5,971 nt of DNA from positions 1 through 5,971 of the forward strand of contig CAMDCC010000190.1 in NCBI GenBank assembly GCA_945889545.1, given 5' to 3'. This document shows, one piece after another, positions 5,796-5,971 of this stretch. A program made the position numbers and the translations under genes. The notes beneath the pieces were generated by a model, which saw nothing but the letters and a program-made list of their open reading frames with translations, was not told where the DNA came from and did no database searches. Positions within the stretch are counted from its first letter, which is position 1. Each line of letters starts with the position of its first letter. This stretch comes from Bifidobacterium breve (GTDB lineage Bacteria > Actinomycetota > Acidimicrobiia > IMCC26256 > PALSA-555).

Positions 5796-5909
5796 CGGGC
5801 TGATTCTTCTCCGTCGTCCCAGTAAGGACTCGCGCGGATAGGTGACCATCCACCGGTCGTCAGGTTGTCCCGGTTTGCATTTCGGGTGCGACCAACAAGA
5901 CGACCGAGT

Positions 5910-5915
5910 GGAGGG
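5910..5915 (+). promoter_or_regulatory. Ribosome binding site of the last partial gene
   Basis: GGAGGG is a strong Shine-Dalgarno sequence 11 nt before ATG 5927, slightly longer than ideal. It supports real translation of the short coding fragment that runs off the window. Confidence 0.5.
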
Positions 5916-5926
5916 TCCTGTCCATC

Positions 5927-5971
5927 ATGCGCGCGCTCGAGCCCGAGGTTGTGGATGTCATCTGGCAGACG
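5927..5971 (+). CDS. 5' end of an unidentified gene (possibly a transposase), cut by the window edge
   Basis: Fifteen codons are present: MRALEPEVVDVIWQT. ATG 5927 is the only usual start codon in this open frame, which is closed upstream by TGA at 5843, and it is preceded by GGAGGG. The fragment is too short for a firm call. The pattern of a short basic start, then LEPEVVD and a hydrophobic-Trp pair, recalls the first helix of some actinobacterial IS4/IS5-like transposases (…vd.vWa.iePll), which is a guess from memory and not a demonstrated match. The orientation is divergent from the glycosyltransferase. Confidence 0.45.
   Translation, partial: MRALEPEVVDVIWQT

Larger units (their letters stand above)
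5784..5926. other. Divergent intergenic region between the glycosyltransferase and the last partial gene
   Basis: This is 143 bases between two divergent starts, so it should carry promoters in both directions. Its only supported elements are the minus-strand -10 at 5790-5795 and the plus-strand ribosome binding site at 5910-5915. If the last gene is a transposase, the left end of its insertion sequence, with a terminal inverted repeat, should lie here, but the matching right end is outside the window. Confidence 0.45.

Noticed and set aside
5836..5851. Palindrome-like GGATAGGTGACCATCC as an operator or IS end
   Set aside because: The inner and outer arms need different centres, so it is not one continuous inverted repeat, and no second copy is visible.

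Overview
The window comes from a high-GC bacterium, most likely an actinomycete (Actinomycetota), and the gene content and order would suit an Acidimicrobiia-type lineage. The evidence is strong G/C bias at third codon positions, GTG/TTG starts, a lysine-rich tail on topoisomerase I, and the order topA - MFS transporter - tmk - holB. The class-level assignment is inference, because no marker in the window settles it.

Positions 2-3544 hold a tight co-directional (+) block. It contains the 3' end of topA (DNA topoisomerase I), an MFS_3-type permease that begins two codons after the topA stop and in the same reading frame, tmk (thymidylate kinase), and holB (DNA polymerase III delta prime), which overlaps tmk by ATGA. 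This is a DNA synthesis and topology operon: Tmk supplies dTDP for dTTP, delta prime belongs to the clamp loader, and TopA relieves negative supercoils. The permease is the odd member. Its place directly before tmk matches the MFS-kinase fusion proteins known from other actinomycetes. A tRNA-Thr(CGU) gene lies 12 nt after holB.

Positions 3630-5971 hold accessory-looking genes of uncertain role. First comes a secreted FecR-domain protein with a Pro/Thr linker and an unrecognised C-terminal domain ending in CSYCC. Convergent to it, with stop codons only 3 bp apart, is a compact minus-strand GT-B (MurG/GT28-like) glycosyltransferase that appears to have a leaderless promoter. The window ends in the first 15 codons of a + strand gene, possibly a transposase, but too short to be sure.

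No CRISPR array, complete insertion sequence, rRNA or clear new defence-type system was seen. The observations most worth a second look are: the delta prime subunit, which has lost both the Walker A residues and the zinc-binding cysteines and carries an N-terminal NGEPP tandem repeat; the in-phase topA/permease junction; the FecR protein with its unknown Cys-rich C-terminal part; and the leaderless short glycosyltransferase. No gene-free stretch exceeds 150 bases.
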